From: Oopsacas minuta
Taxonomy: Eukaryota; Porifera; Hexactinellida; Lyssacinosida; Leucopsacidae
Direction: 5' to 3'
DNA: 64,000 nt
NCBI GenBank assembly: GCA_024704765.1
Contig: JAKMXF010000355.1
Coordinates: forward strand, 6,459 to 70,458
Below the pieces are notes generated by a model that saw only the letters and a program-made list of their open reading frames with translations, was not told the origin of the DNA and ran no database searches. How positions within the stretch are numbered: the stretch's first letter is position 1; each line of letters starts with the position of its first letter. Positions 23,641-34,490 of this stretch are shown here, piece by piece. The position numbers and the translations under genes were made by a program.

Positions 23641-24198
23641 CAAAGGCTTCTTACAAGGCCTTCTGGCCCAAAATCCCATTTCATGTAGTTCCCTACTGAT
23701 AGTTTTTGATGAAACCTTTATTTTCTTACTACTATATATCCTTCAGCGATGCGTCGTAAAGTGCTCCTTCGATTTTGCTTAACAATTTTCTTTAAATATC
23801 TCGCTCCTCTAGGGCTAACTTTCTTAGGACGCCCGGACCTCAGTAATTTACCAGTAGATCCTGTCTTCTTCCACCTTCTGACAATGAAAGAGACTGTAGA
23901 TGGTGGAAGAGATAATTTTCTTCCTATTCCTCGGATAGTGTGCCCAACGATATGCAAACTAATACATTGATTTTTGAGTGCTTCTTGTATTTGCTTTGTT
24001 TTGGCATAGTAACTTCGCAGATAAATACGTACTAAAAAATTATAATAAGTATTCAATAGAAGCAAATGGAGATATAACTATAGATAGGACTATAGTAAAC
24101 AAAGAGTTGCAATAATGTAAATATACAATGTAACCTAGATATTAGGGATAATTATTTCAAAGGTTTTCCCATGTGCAAGCACTTTTGTCTACTTAGTG
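23641..24198 (-). pseudogene. Tc1-like element, 5' half only
   Basis: The 5' terminus at 24198 (TA|CACTAAGTAGACAAAAGTGC) is followed by a transposase N-terminus: a helix-turn-helix (IRGIGRKLSLPPSTVSFIVR), the AT-hook GRPKKV, and a second helix-turn-helix (KQNRRSTLRRIAE). Frame-shifted remains of the second helical region (SVGNYMKWDF-like) run down to ~23640, where the LINE fragment begins. The catalytic domain is absent. Confidence 0.8.
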
Positions 24199-24238
24199 TA
24201 TTGTGAATTCTTCCAAAAAAGAACACTTAACATATGTA

Positions 24239-25548
24239 CAGGGTGGCCAATAAGTTCTGGCACATAACTTTATATCGTACCAAAATCTTTCATGATTTAG
24301 ATTGATTGACTTTACTGGTTTGTATTTATTCTGTTATCTCTCGCAATACAATATTCATTGAAAAATACACTATTTGAAAACCGGAAACAAATTATCAGCT
24401 ATGGAGAAAGAACGGTCGGCGATTGTTGAATTATTTCAAAAAGGGAAAAAACAAAAAGAAATAATGAAACTTTTAAAAATTCCACAGACACGTCGGAATT
24501 TCGTAATCCGTACGATAAAACGCTTCAATGAGACTGGTGGCATGATGGACAGAGCCAGAACTGGTCGCCCGGTCTCCATCACGACCGTAAAGATGCGAAA
24601 GGTAGTGCGGAGTCGAGTGTAGCGAAATCCTCAGCGATCGATCAGAAAAATGGCTAAAGAACTGAAAATATCCCGTGGATCTCTTCAAACGATTGTCAAG
24701 AGAGACTTAGGGCTATCTTCGTTTAAGAAAAGGAAAGTCCATTTCCTTTCAGACAAAATAAAGACAAAGAGGCTCTCAAGAAGCAAGTCCTCCATACACG
24801 ATTCGCAGCGCAGGGACTGGATCAAGTCCTTTTCTCCGATGAAAAACCTTTCACCGTTGAACAAGCATTCAATCGTCAAAACGATAGAATATTATCTAAA
24901 AGCACTTCTACTATCCCTGATGAGTACAGGTACGTAAAAAGGGTCCAGAAACCACTCTCGTTGATGGTTTGTGCCGGAGTATCTTCTGTTGGCCGGACAC
25001 CACTGGTTTTCGTCCCTGCAGGGGTCAAAATAATGTTGCAACGTATAAGGAGCTCATTTTACAGACCATTGTGAAAGATCTTGGTCAGATGATGTTTGAA
25101 AACCAGCCGTTCATATTCCAACAAGACGGTGCTCCTGCCCATACAGCAAACAGTACTCAGGAATGGCTTCGGACAAATATTCCTGACTTTATCTCAAAGG
25201 TAGAATGGCCGTCGTCTAGCCCAGACCTTAACCCTCTAGATTTCTCAATGTGGTCCATTTTAGAGTCAAGTGCTTGCTCGAAGTCCCATAACAGTATTGA
25301 GTCTCTAAAGCAATCTCTGACGAGAGAATGGGAAAAAATCCCACAGGAGATGCTGCGTACCGTAGTGTGGGCAGTCCCCGGGCGTCTGAAGGCTGTTATC
25401 AAAAAGAAAGGCGGATACATAGAATAGAGATTGTGCACAATAAAACTCATAATGCCAAACTACTTATGCTAAAATATCAACTCAATATAATGAATATTGG
25501 TTAAATTATAGTAGTTTTTCTATGTGCCAGAACTTATTGGCCACCTTG
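24239..25548 (+). mobile_element. complete DD37D (maT-like) element
   Basis: Bounded by TA on both sides. Left end CAGGGTGGCCAATAAGTTCT, right end complement CAAGGTGGCCAATAAGTTCT, about 28 bp of inverted repeat. The 1310-bp length is usual for this superfamily. Confidence 0.95.
24374..25427 (+). pseudogene. DD37D transposase (maT-like), nonsense and frameshifts
   Basis: The N-terminal helix-turn-helix (AIVELFQKGKKQKEIMKLLK) is followed by GRPVSITT. An in-frame TAG at 24620 interrupts the frame, which continues with the second helix-turn-helix (AKELKISRGSLQTIVKRDLG). A frameshift near 24755 leads to LDQVLFSDEKPFTVEQ (first Asp). Another near 25035 leads to FIFQQDGAPAHTANSTQEW (second Asp) and SPDLNPLDFSMW (third), 37 residues apart. 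It ends GGYIE-stop at 25427. The domain complement is full but disabled by three lesions. Confidence 0.92.
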
Positions 25549-25550
25549 TA

Positions 25551-27289
25551 GTGCAGTTTCTGCACGTATTGTTGATTGTGGTCTCAATAAAGCAGAAAGG
25601 GAAACTATATATCCAACTGAAATCATGGCTTCATCTAGGGTTAGGCAACCCGCGCACCCTATGTGTGCATTGATTAAATTTCGTGCAAAAAATGAATTAA
25701 GAACATGGGGACAGGACCAGTTGAATGCTAGATTTCGCGTATCGTCATCACTATAACCAAAAATCGCACACCCAGATAAATGCCTGACTGAATTTTTAAC
25801 CAACTAGCTTGCCTCCGAACAGAATATACCTTGACTTTTCCTTGTTAAATAATTTCAACAAAGTCCAGAGCAAAAGTAAACACTTTATATAGTACTAAAT
25901 TTGAGAAAAGATGATGCACAAAGCAGACCATAAAGGTTTGTATTTAAGTATGTAAGAGCTGTTTGGACCATCATAACTACTAGTATCAGTCTCGTATTAT
26001 AAGGAGAAAATACTAGTAGAATTATTATAGACTCAGCTAAATATGCTATAAATCTAAAAGTGAACTCTAGAGTATTTATATGCTGTAACAATCTGAAAAA
26101 AGTATGCATCACTTCACCTTAAAATTACACATACATAAGCACGTCCTATATTCACGAGATTTATGTTGTTCAATCTAACAAAACACCATTTAAGTATAGT
26201 ATGCAATAAGTTTGCTATTCTGTCAAAGCTTTTCTTAACGCTGTTGTATGTATCAACTATCAACATTTTCTCTAAATAGAATATGGTAAATTAGGTCGCT
26301 TATCCGTTAGAAACTACCTCAAAGGAGAGAAAGACCTTATATAATAACAAACGTCAGATAACCATTTGTGAAGTGATTGAATTAAAACAGTATTAAATGT
26401 AAAACAGGTTATTGTTTTGTGAAGGCATATGCAATTCTGTGTATACCGGGCGTTTAACAATGAATTACACTTTTTTTATGATTGCTGTTTATTGTATAGA
26501 AGGAATTAGGTTCAAAATTAAGGAAATAGGGCGTTCTGAATGAATATATAGCGTCACCTTATCAGTCCCAGGGATATTAGTGTGGAAAATTTATACCTGC
26601 AACAATCCATCTATACTTTTATATTGTGTAGCCTGGGAGTAGGCCACCTTTAATAATCGAACCCTCGACTTATATTATGAAACCCCAGAGTCTTCTAAAA
26701 ATTAATAAGTGCTTACAGGAATTCAGCATATCACAAATATTTAATTTTATCTACTGTTTATAGGATAAAGACATCGTGTGAGCACATATGTATGAATATA
26801 TAGAAATTAACGTATTTACAGAAATCGCAACTTCCCTCACAAGCTGGGCTTGGATTTATTATCGCGCGGCAAATATTCGAGGCAATATGGTATTTATTGC
26901 TATATTAAACTTTATGGTATTCTGGACCGTGGCCACTGGTCAGTAGGTTAGGTTAACCAGATCACTCAGGTTGGTTGAGTCAACCTGAGCACTCAGTCAG
27001 GTTGGTCAGGTTGTAGTTTGGTTTCATCTGATTGTTAACGGTATTTAACCAGTCCTGAGCATAGGAATGTAGTAAGCTTTTAGTTAACAAGCATTTATTT
27101 GCTAAATACGCCTGATTATATTCCGACCTACTATTGACCCCATCTCAACACAAAACTACTATTTCAGATCGATTTAGATCCTTCTGGCGTTCTGATTATA
27201 CTTTTAAGCCACCTCTGGGAGAATCATTTAAAATATAATTGACTTAGAATTATAGCCCTAACTAGAGTCACACTTTTATATACCGGGTA
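25551..27289. other. no gene recognised
   Basis: No coding region supported. An 89-codon open frame on the minus strand (25534-25803) has no recognisable motif. Around 26940-27020 there is a low-complexity stretch of GGTTAGGTTAACC and CAGGTTGGT words. Confidence 0.5.
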
Positions 27290-27710
27290 GTTAAAAAACA
27301 CGGGACCCGTGCACATTTCTGGCCACCTTGGAACCATTAGTTGAACAAACGGAGCAATACTATCTTATTTATTCTATTTAAATATATATTAGATAATCCA
27401 AAGACGAAGTAACAGAGTATTCAGTAGAACTCCTTGTGATTTCAGAAATTTTTTAATCGTGGCTTCAAGGAAATTACACAAAAATTTTGCATATATTCGA
27501 TGTCAAAAATGGGGCCCTGGAAATCGAGAATTCAGGGTTGGGTTAAAAGATTTCAGACAAAGAGAACTATTACAAACCTAAATACTAAGTCCGAAGGCCA
27601 TGCCAGTCATTCCGGGAGAATTCTTTCTGAAGAATGTAATGAGAATTTTGCTCTAAAAATCCTAAAAAGGAATGATTTCTATGGTGTTCACCTAGTACTT
27701 AAGCTCTAAT
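27290..27710 (+). pseudogene. DD41D element relic, N-terminal part
   Basis: A GGGTAGTTAAAAAACACGGG-like terminus at ~27285 is followed by a diverged N-terminal transposase: SRIQGWVKRFQTKRTITNLN, then GHASHSGRILSEE. It lines up with YRWVEKFRKYGTVLKLN and THSGRRKK of the DD41D copies at 44633-46006 and 51445-52815. The catalytic half is missing. It is an older relative of the young pair. Confidence 0.65.
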
Positions 27711-27866
27711 CCTCGCAGACTCTCAACCTACGATAAGAATAGTTTGTATTCGTCTTGTACGCCATTCAGCTCTATAACTATAAGGTTTTGGTAATCTTTC
27801 CTAATATTATGCACATTCGAGACTAATTGTTTGGGTTCGGTTATTTTGGCCCACCATGTAATATGT

Positions 27867-28034
27867 CAGGGGCGTAGCCATCTGTCCGGTTGGTCAGGTT
27901 TCAACCTGGCCAATTTTACTACCAAATTTCCAATAATTCACTAACTGGTCTAGTTGTACAAGTTAACCTAACCACTTTGTCTTGTTTGTGCCGTATTGAA
28001 CCGGACCTCTTGGATTTTCATGCCTACGGCCCTG
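27867..28034. mobile_element. 168-bp MITE with CAGGGGCGTAGCCAT ends
   Basis: The left end CAGGGGCGTAGCCATC and the complement of the right end CAGGGCCGTAGGCATG are inverted copies. The CAGNGGCGTAGCCA motif is shared with the hAT element that begins 150 bp later (CAGTGGCGTAGCC). This suggests a small hAT-derived element. No clear 8-bp duplication was found. Confidence 0.65.
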
Positions 28035-28183
28035 GGTATCCAATAATCAAGTTGAGGACTGGAAAAGAATTGGACTTACTATTATAATTAAAGGTATGTT
28101 TTGCTTTCGTTCAAAATGCCTTAGAGTATAAAAGTTATAAAATACAGGTCAATACTCGATATAACACCAATGAGTGCAGACAT

Positions 28184-30784
28184 CAGTGGCGTAGCCACGG
28201 GGGGGCAAGGGGGGCACTTGCCCCCCCTTCTTATTGTGGACTAACGTTTTTGTCCGGCCTTTAGTAGTGTTCCTATTTCAACCAAGTACTGGGAACTGGA
28301 ATAAATTATGATTTACCATTAAATTACTTATCTATTATATTATGCATTGGTATTCCAAAATTGTTTTATTAGATTAAATTTATTTGTTTATCAAATGGAG
28401 AGATTAAGAAGATGCAACTGCATCGAATTTGAGTCTAGAGATCCATGTGAAGATCCCCTAAAGATTACATAATATTTAAGCATTATGTAAGTCATGGTCC
28501 TTTACAACCTCTTTCAGGACAATCAAAATATGAAGGAAGATGTTTCCGAATTGAATGGTATTCTAGATTCAAATGGTTAGAATATAGCTTACGCAAGCAA
28601 AGAGCATTCTGTTTCTTTTGCAGATTGTTCACTAATTCGTCTGCTTCACTATTTGGTGGGCATGCAGACAAGGCATTTTCAGAAACCGGTTTCGACAATT
28701 GGAAAAAAGCTTTGGAAAAAGATCGTGGATTTCATTCACATGAACAAAGTAAAACTCACTCTGATTCTGAAAGATCGTATTTAACTTTCATGTGCTCTAA
28801 GCCGATTGATACACTGATATCAAATGAAGTTGCTCAACAACAAACAATTCGATCACACGCTATAATTCGAGACAGAAAAATGATCGGAAAGTTATTCAGT
28901 ATTGTGAAGCTTTTAGGGAAGCTATCGTTACCTTTCCGTGGTCACGATGAAAGTATTATCTCAAATAATAGAGGTGTATATATTGAATTTGTACATTTTT
29001 TGGCAAACAATGGAGATGATGTCTTGAATGAGCACTTAACAAACTCAAATAAGAATCAAATGTACCTTAGTCCACAAATTCAGAATGATATGATTTCGAT
29101 TATTGGGAATGAAATCAGAAGTAAAATTGTTGGTTACATTAAAGAGGCAGGTATTTTTGCAGTATTGATGGATGAAACAACTGATGTATCTCATAAAGAA
29201 CAGCTTACTGTCATTGTCAGATATGTGAACCCTTTAAATGGCAAAATTTCAGAGAGTTTTGTTGCTTTATTAGAAAATCCTATTACTACTGGAGAAGAAA
29301 TTACAAATATTCTAATTAAAAAACTAAACAGTCTTGGATTACAAGTTGAAGACATAGTTGGCCAAGGTTATGACGGAGGAAGCAACATGTCCGGGATTCG
29401 CAAAGGTGTACAAGCAAGAATTCGCGAGTTAAATCTACTAGCACTATTCACTCATTGTTATTCCCATAGTCTGAATCGAGTGTTAGTGAATTCTGTTTGT
29501 AATTATAGAAACATTGAAGTAAGTAAATTCTTTGGAATAGTGGAATTAGTATACACATTTATTGAAGGTAGTGCGCAGCGACATGGTTATTTTATTGAGA
29601 GACAGAGAGAGATACAATCTGATCAACGTCCTTTACACTTAGTTGGTCTATCCGACACAAGGTGGAATTGCAGGGCGTCTTCTTGTCAACGATTACTAAA
29701 TGAAGTTGTATTCAAATCAGTTTTGGATACAATTGAACATGTTTGTGCTACTACTACAGATGGTAATTCTAGAGGTACAGCTACTGGCCTTTTAGCGAGT
29801 ATATCTACTTTCAACTTTGTAATTTCTCTTGTCACAGTTACTCCTATCCTTTTAGCTATCAATATAATAAGTGAAACATTGCAGAGTTGTCAAATAGACC
29901 TATTAACGGCAAACAAACAGATCCATGTATTAAAAATTGAACTACAGAGATTACGTACTGAAAACGTCTGGTTGGATGCGTTTAGTAAAGCAGAGAATTT
30001 CGCGATAAAGTTAGGCCTCAATACTGAATTTAGCACTCAACGTTCAAGAAGAGTTTCTTGCAGAGTTGATAATAATCCTTCTACAGGAATAATATTTTCA
30101 CCAAAAGATAATTTGAGAGTAAACTTTTACGAAGCATTGGTCGATAGTATGATTTCTGAGATTAATTCTCGCTTCCCCAATCAATTAATTAATTTTGCAT
30201 TTTTGGATCCAAGGAATTTTGAAGCCATTGACGCAGAGGAAAATCTTCTAAAACTTGTTCATCAATACAAAAAAATATCTCCAGACCGTTTTATAGCTGA
30301 ATGGAACCTAACAAGGCATTTTATAAAACAAGACACTCCTTTACTTGATGTTTATAACGAATTACCTCATTCATACACAGAACTCCGCTACATGTATCGA
30401 ATATTATACACACTCCCAGTGACTACAGCCCATGCAGAAAGAAGTTTTTCTAAATTGTCTTTGATTAAAACTAAGTTACGGTCTATAATGTGCGAAGATC
30501 GTCTAGAATCATTGATGTTTTGCTCAATAGAGAAAGAAATTCTGCTTTCTCTAGATAATGAAGAACTCATTTCTAAGTTTGTATCCATGGCAGATAGGAG
30601 ATTACAATTATCTTAGTATGTGCTGTGTTGATTAGATTTCGATAGACATCATTCATAGTATATTCATTAAAAATAAATTGATACGCGTAATATAATATAT
30701 TGGTAATTAGGTTATTTGTTATGTTTAGAGTAATAAATAATTTTAATTGCCCCCCCCTTCCAACTATTCCTGGCTACGACACTG
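28184..30784 (+). mobile_element. near-intact hAT element with perfect 8-bp TSD
   Basis: The target duplication GCAGACAT flanks both sides (28176-28183 and 30785-30792). Terminal repeats: left CAGTGGCGTAGCCACGGGGG, right complement CAGTGTCGTAGCCAGGAATA. Subterminal runs of G/C (GGGGGGGCAAGGGGGG and CCCCCCC) lie at both ends. Length 2601 bp. Perfect duplication and an almost open transposase indicate a young insertion. Confidence 0.97.
28395..30616 (+). CDS. hAT transposase (TTF/ZMYM1-like, DUF4371)
   Basis: The long frame, open from 28451 to 30616, encodes a TTF-type zinc finger (YSLRKQRAFCFFCRLF), then the RNase H-like core: FAVLMDETTDVSHKEQLTVI (first Asp), VGQGYDGGSNMSGIRKGVQA (second Asp), LFTHCYSHSLNRVL and SDTRWNCRASS (the hAT Trp). 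The C-terminal block VTTAHAERSFSKLSLIKTKL carries the catalytic Glu. No stop occurs in ~720 codons. The most likely initiator is ATG at 28395 (MERLRRCNCIEFESRDPCED), but that frame is offset, so one frameshift near 28450-28460, or a tiny intron, separates it from the main frame. No in-frame ATG precedes the zinc finger. This is the least damaged transposase in the window and could supply activity to CAGTGGCGTAG-type elements. Confidence 0.93.
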
Positions 30785-31017
30785 GCAGACATGATGGGAT
30801 TTCAACAGCACCTGACTTTGAGAACACCTTCTTTAACTTCAATAACTTGAAGGTATATGATACAATATTATTAAATGGCTAATTTTGAAAGTAAGGACAT
30901 TTTAAAGCAAAATACCAGTAAAATTTAAGTAAGTTTCAAAGGAGATTGTAAGAGTGTTAGAGATTAATTGAACTATGTATGCATGAATGTAACTAGGTAT
31001 GAATATATCTTTATATA

Positions 31018-31205
31018 CTAGCGAACTTCGCTTGCTAGGTCGCTGTGCCACAGATTAGGGCCTCGGTTAGCGTGGGTATCATACAGCTAAATTATATAGT
31101 GATATTTGGTTGCTACGCAACAGAATATACTCGGGACTACGTGCCTCGAATTCACAGATCAGATAAAATGTTATGATGATATTATCCATGGCACAGTGGA
31201 TGATT
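31018..31205 (+). repeat. dispersed ~190-bp repeat, copy 2
   Basis: Same family and orientation as 6808-6995 (CTTCGCTTGCTAGGTCGCT, GCTACGCAACAGAATATACT, ACGTGCCTCGAATTCACA). Confidence 0.8.
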
Positions 31206-31541
31206 CCCTTACATAAGGGGAAACTTTCATATTGAACTCTTGTCAATGTATCCAAATCTACAATTGCTTTTTATCTGAATCAACTTACATAAGTGTTGTA
31301 CTTGCTCAAAGTCTCACCAAATTATGTTAATTGTCAGGTCTTTTGAAATCATAAATTTGTTCACCCAACATAAATTCCTATAAATAGAATTTCAACCTTC
31401 AAAATACTATCAAAATTATACTGGGTGTAGTTCAAATGTCAATTTACAGCTCAAACCCAATAAATATTAATTTTCATTAATTTTCTATTCTTAAACTTTG
31501 TGATGATACAGCATAATTATAGGTTATGTAATATAAATAAT
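31206..31541. other. no gene recognised
   Basis: AT-rich spacer, no motif seen. Confidence 0.5.
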
Positions 31542-31669
31542 CAGGGATGCCAACCTCTCAAAACAAAAAGCGGGAGGTCTTCACCATTTTGGCGGGAGTT
31601 TGTCAAAAAAGCGGGAGACTTAAAATATGCGCTATTTAAGCTTAATATCGTAATAAAATATCATTATAA

Positions 31670-31819
31670 GGGCCTCTCTAATTGTCCAAGTCTCTATTGT
31701 CTACATTGTTAGCGCAATTTTATCATAGTAATACACAACTTCTCCAGTTAACTAGTCGGGGTTCTCTAATTGTCCACTTCGGACCCGACTGCCCACTGGT
31801 GGACAATTAGAGAGGGCCC
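31670..31819. mobile_element. 150-bp nested MITE, GGGCCTCTCTAATTGTCC ends
   Basis: Ends GGGCCTCTCTAATTGTCCA and TGGACAATTAGAGAGGGCCC are inverted repeats of ~20 bp. A second internal CTCTAATTGTCCACTTC lies before the right end. Embedded in the hAT 3' region and absent from the related hairpin element at 46406-47280, so it arrived later. Confidence 0.82.
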
Positions 31820-31966
31820 ACTGGATTTAATATTCCTATTTGTATTGTTTTACCTATTAAATTTTCCCTCATCCCCTCGTATGGACACAATACAGCAAAA
31901 ACAAAATACAAAGATAGATAATTAAGTGATTAGCTTCGATACTAGTGTTTCACATGGAATGTTCTA

Positions 31967-33635
31967 TTAGGAATGTTTTTTGTTGTAGATAGATGTCGCT
32001 GACTTTGAAATCCTCAAAAGTTGTCTACTGGGTTCATAATCAAAGCATGGCTCAATGTTATTCAGCTTTACCGTCAGTAAACTCGAAAGGGTGCCATCAT
32101 AATTTAGCTTGTTCCTTTGAGGTGTTTTATTATGCTTAACAAAGCTAAAAATTCTTTCTTCAGTCGCATTTGAATGGGGCATCACCAAAACTACCTCAGC
32201 TACCTTAGAAAGAAGTTTAAACCTTTGCAAGCCATCAGGGGTCAACAACTTAAACAAATAGCCCATACAACATCCATACGATGACAAACGAAATGTTCAT
32301 CATTGTGGGGGAGTTCTTCTGCGATATCTACTCTGACTGATGCTTCGTCCCATATCGTTTCAAGTATATCCATTATTTGCATCAGTTGATAATCTACAAA
32401 CTCTTCAAACAAACTAGTCATTTCATTTTGAGAAAACTTAAAAAAATTCCTATAACGGATTGCAAAGAATTCAACATCGGAGAAATGAGCACTAGAATCA
32501 CGCTTTAGAAAATCAATGAATTGAGCATGTTTTATAAAAGAATCTCTGAGAGGTAGTCTATCAATTAAATAAAAAGTAGCACTTTCAAAAAACTTTCTTA
32601 CCACTTTCAATAACTGAATATACTCTTGATAAGAAATGCTTCCATCCTCAAGGTATCGATTTATGAGCTGACGAGTTGTAATTCCAATGAACAGTTCATG
32701 GTCGTTTAGTTGATTTTCAATATTGGTATATTCGACCAAAAATATATCAGTATATTGTTTCAACACTGCAACTCGAATGAACCTTGAAAGGAATTTCTTA
32801 AGGAAAGAAATTATGTGATCGTATAACAAGTGAATGAGGGGCTCATCTGTTTGTAGAAATAAATTTAAACGGTTGAAAACTGAAAGAGTGGATTGAAAAA
32901 ATAAAAGATACACTTCAGTGATTGGCGAATTAAACAGGCTGTGTAATCTTGTAAATCGAATGTTATTTTCTGATTCAGATGAATAATAGGATCGAAGACC
33001 TACATATACTTCTAGAGTTCTTTCAATAGTGATATGTAATGTGAGCCATCTGGTGGAAACATGTCTAATAATCTCCTTAAAAGTTGAATCGCAAAATTCT
33101 AAATACTCGGCCAAGATGTTTCGCCGTTTACAACTGAAGTCAAACCATAGAAGATATCTATCATCATTTCTTGAACATCGAACCCTGTGATAGAACAAAA
33201 TGAGGCTGCAGCAAAACTTGCAGCATTGTGAACTATATGGCAAGGACAGCCTAAAAAATATACAGATGGGTTGAGTTTTTTCACACTTGTCATAATTGAG
33301 TGATGTTTACCAAGATTAACACTGGCGTTGTCACAAGAAATAGCGACACAATTAATCAGAGGAATTTGAGAAGATAGAAAAATATCCAATAGCTTAGACA
33401 TTATAGTGTCTGAGCTATGAAGATTGCGACCAGTTGTAGTGTACATATCATAAAATCTAAATTCTACTTTATGTGTTTTGATGTCAAATATTCTCACAGT
33501 AACTGGATTCATTTTTATTAATCCAGAATCATTACCACCATCGATAGCCATGGAAAATGGATGATCAAGCATTATAGAAACTAACTGCTCTGAATAATTC
33601 TTCCAGAATCCTAAATATTCATCTCGCTTGTCTTA
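31967..33635 (-). pseudogene. hAT transposase (N-terminally truncated, two frameshifts)
   Basis: Reading 5' to 3' on the minus strand: FWKNYSEQ then HPFSMAIDGGNDSGLIKMNP (first catalytic block), VAISCDNASVNLGKHHSIMT (second), GCPCHIVHNAAS and, after a frame change near 33150, RHVSTRWLTL (the Trp block). A long middle region rich in aromatic and charged residues follows. After another frame change near 32270 comes VVLVMPHSNATEERIFSFVK with HNKTPQRNKL and GTLSSLLTVK, the C-terminal dimerisation block with the catalytic Glu. Stop at 31967. The BED-type DNA-binding domain is missing. Confidence 0.88.
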
Positions 33636-33789
33636 TTAGTAAAAGAAGAGGAATTGCAGAATAAAACCATAAAGATTAGTTTGATTTTTGAGACAGAGGA
33701 ACACATATGTACATGATCAATAATCTACATGATTAAAATGATAAGTTGGACCTTGTATCTATAACGTATAATTAGTTAGCATGGTACAG

Positions 33790-34490
33790 CGATTCATCAA
33801 TCAATTTCAACTGTACGTGAAATTTAATGGTGATTTTATACTAAAACAAGTGTGTTCATTGTATTTCAACAGGTTGCACTTATTCACTGTTCGGATCTGT
33901 AAAAGTTAAATATTTCAATTTCAACTGTCTGCACATATTCACGGCGATTCCAACATGTGACAAGTATATTCATTCAATTTCAACAGTCTCAACTTATTCA
34001 CATTGAATCTTACCTATAGCAGGTATAATAATTAAATTTTGACTGTCTGCACTTATTCACGGTGATTCTAAAATGTGATAAGTTTCATCATTCAATTTCA
34101 ACTGTCTGAACTTATCCACGGAGATTCTAACCTGGGGCAAGTTGATTTATTCTATTACAACTGTCTGCAAGTATTTACGGTGATTCTTACCTGAAACAAG
34201 TTTAATCATTCTATATCAACAGTCTGCGCATATTCAGTCTGATTCTGACCTATAACAAGTATAGTTATATAATCTCAACTTTGTGCACATATATACGTTA
34301 ATTCAGAACTGTAACATGATTTATCATTCAATTTTAACTGTCTGCACTTAGTCACGGTGATCCTAACTGAAACAAGTATATTCATTGTATTACCACTATC
34401 TGCACCTCTTCACATTGATTCAAACTAGAAACAAGTTGACTCAATCCATTTCAACAGTCTATACTTGCCACATTTATTCTCACCAGTCTG
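33790..34490 (+). repeat. diverged ~59-bp minisatellite, about 12 units
   Basis: Repeating pattern ATTCAATTTCAACTGTCTGC, then ACTTATTCACGGTGATTCTA, then ACCTGAAACAAGTATA, with CAACTGTCTGCAC-like cores spaced ~59 bp apart from ~33808 to ~34452. Units are substantially diverged from each other, indicating an old array. It begins just after the truncated hAT. No coding frame. Confidence 0.88.

Larger units (their letters stand above)
31542..33640 (-). mobile_element. hAT element, 5' part missing
   Basis: The 3' terminus is CAGGGATGCCAACCTCTCAA, followed by GCGGGAG words, at 31542. The matching inverted end was not found on the right, and homology to the transposase stops near 33635, so the element's 5' part (including the expected BED finger) is lost. 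A small MITE (31670-31819) lies in its 3' untranslated part. The hairpin element at 46406-47280 derives from this family. Confidence 0.82.

Noticed and set aside
25534-25803. 89-codon minus-strand frame
   Set aside because: Overlaps the DD37D terminal repeat at its end and has no recognisable domain.
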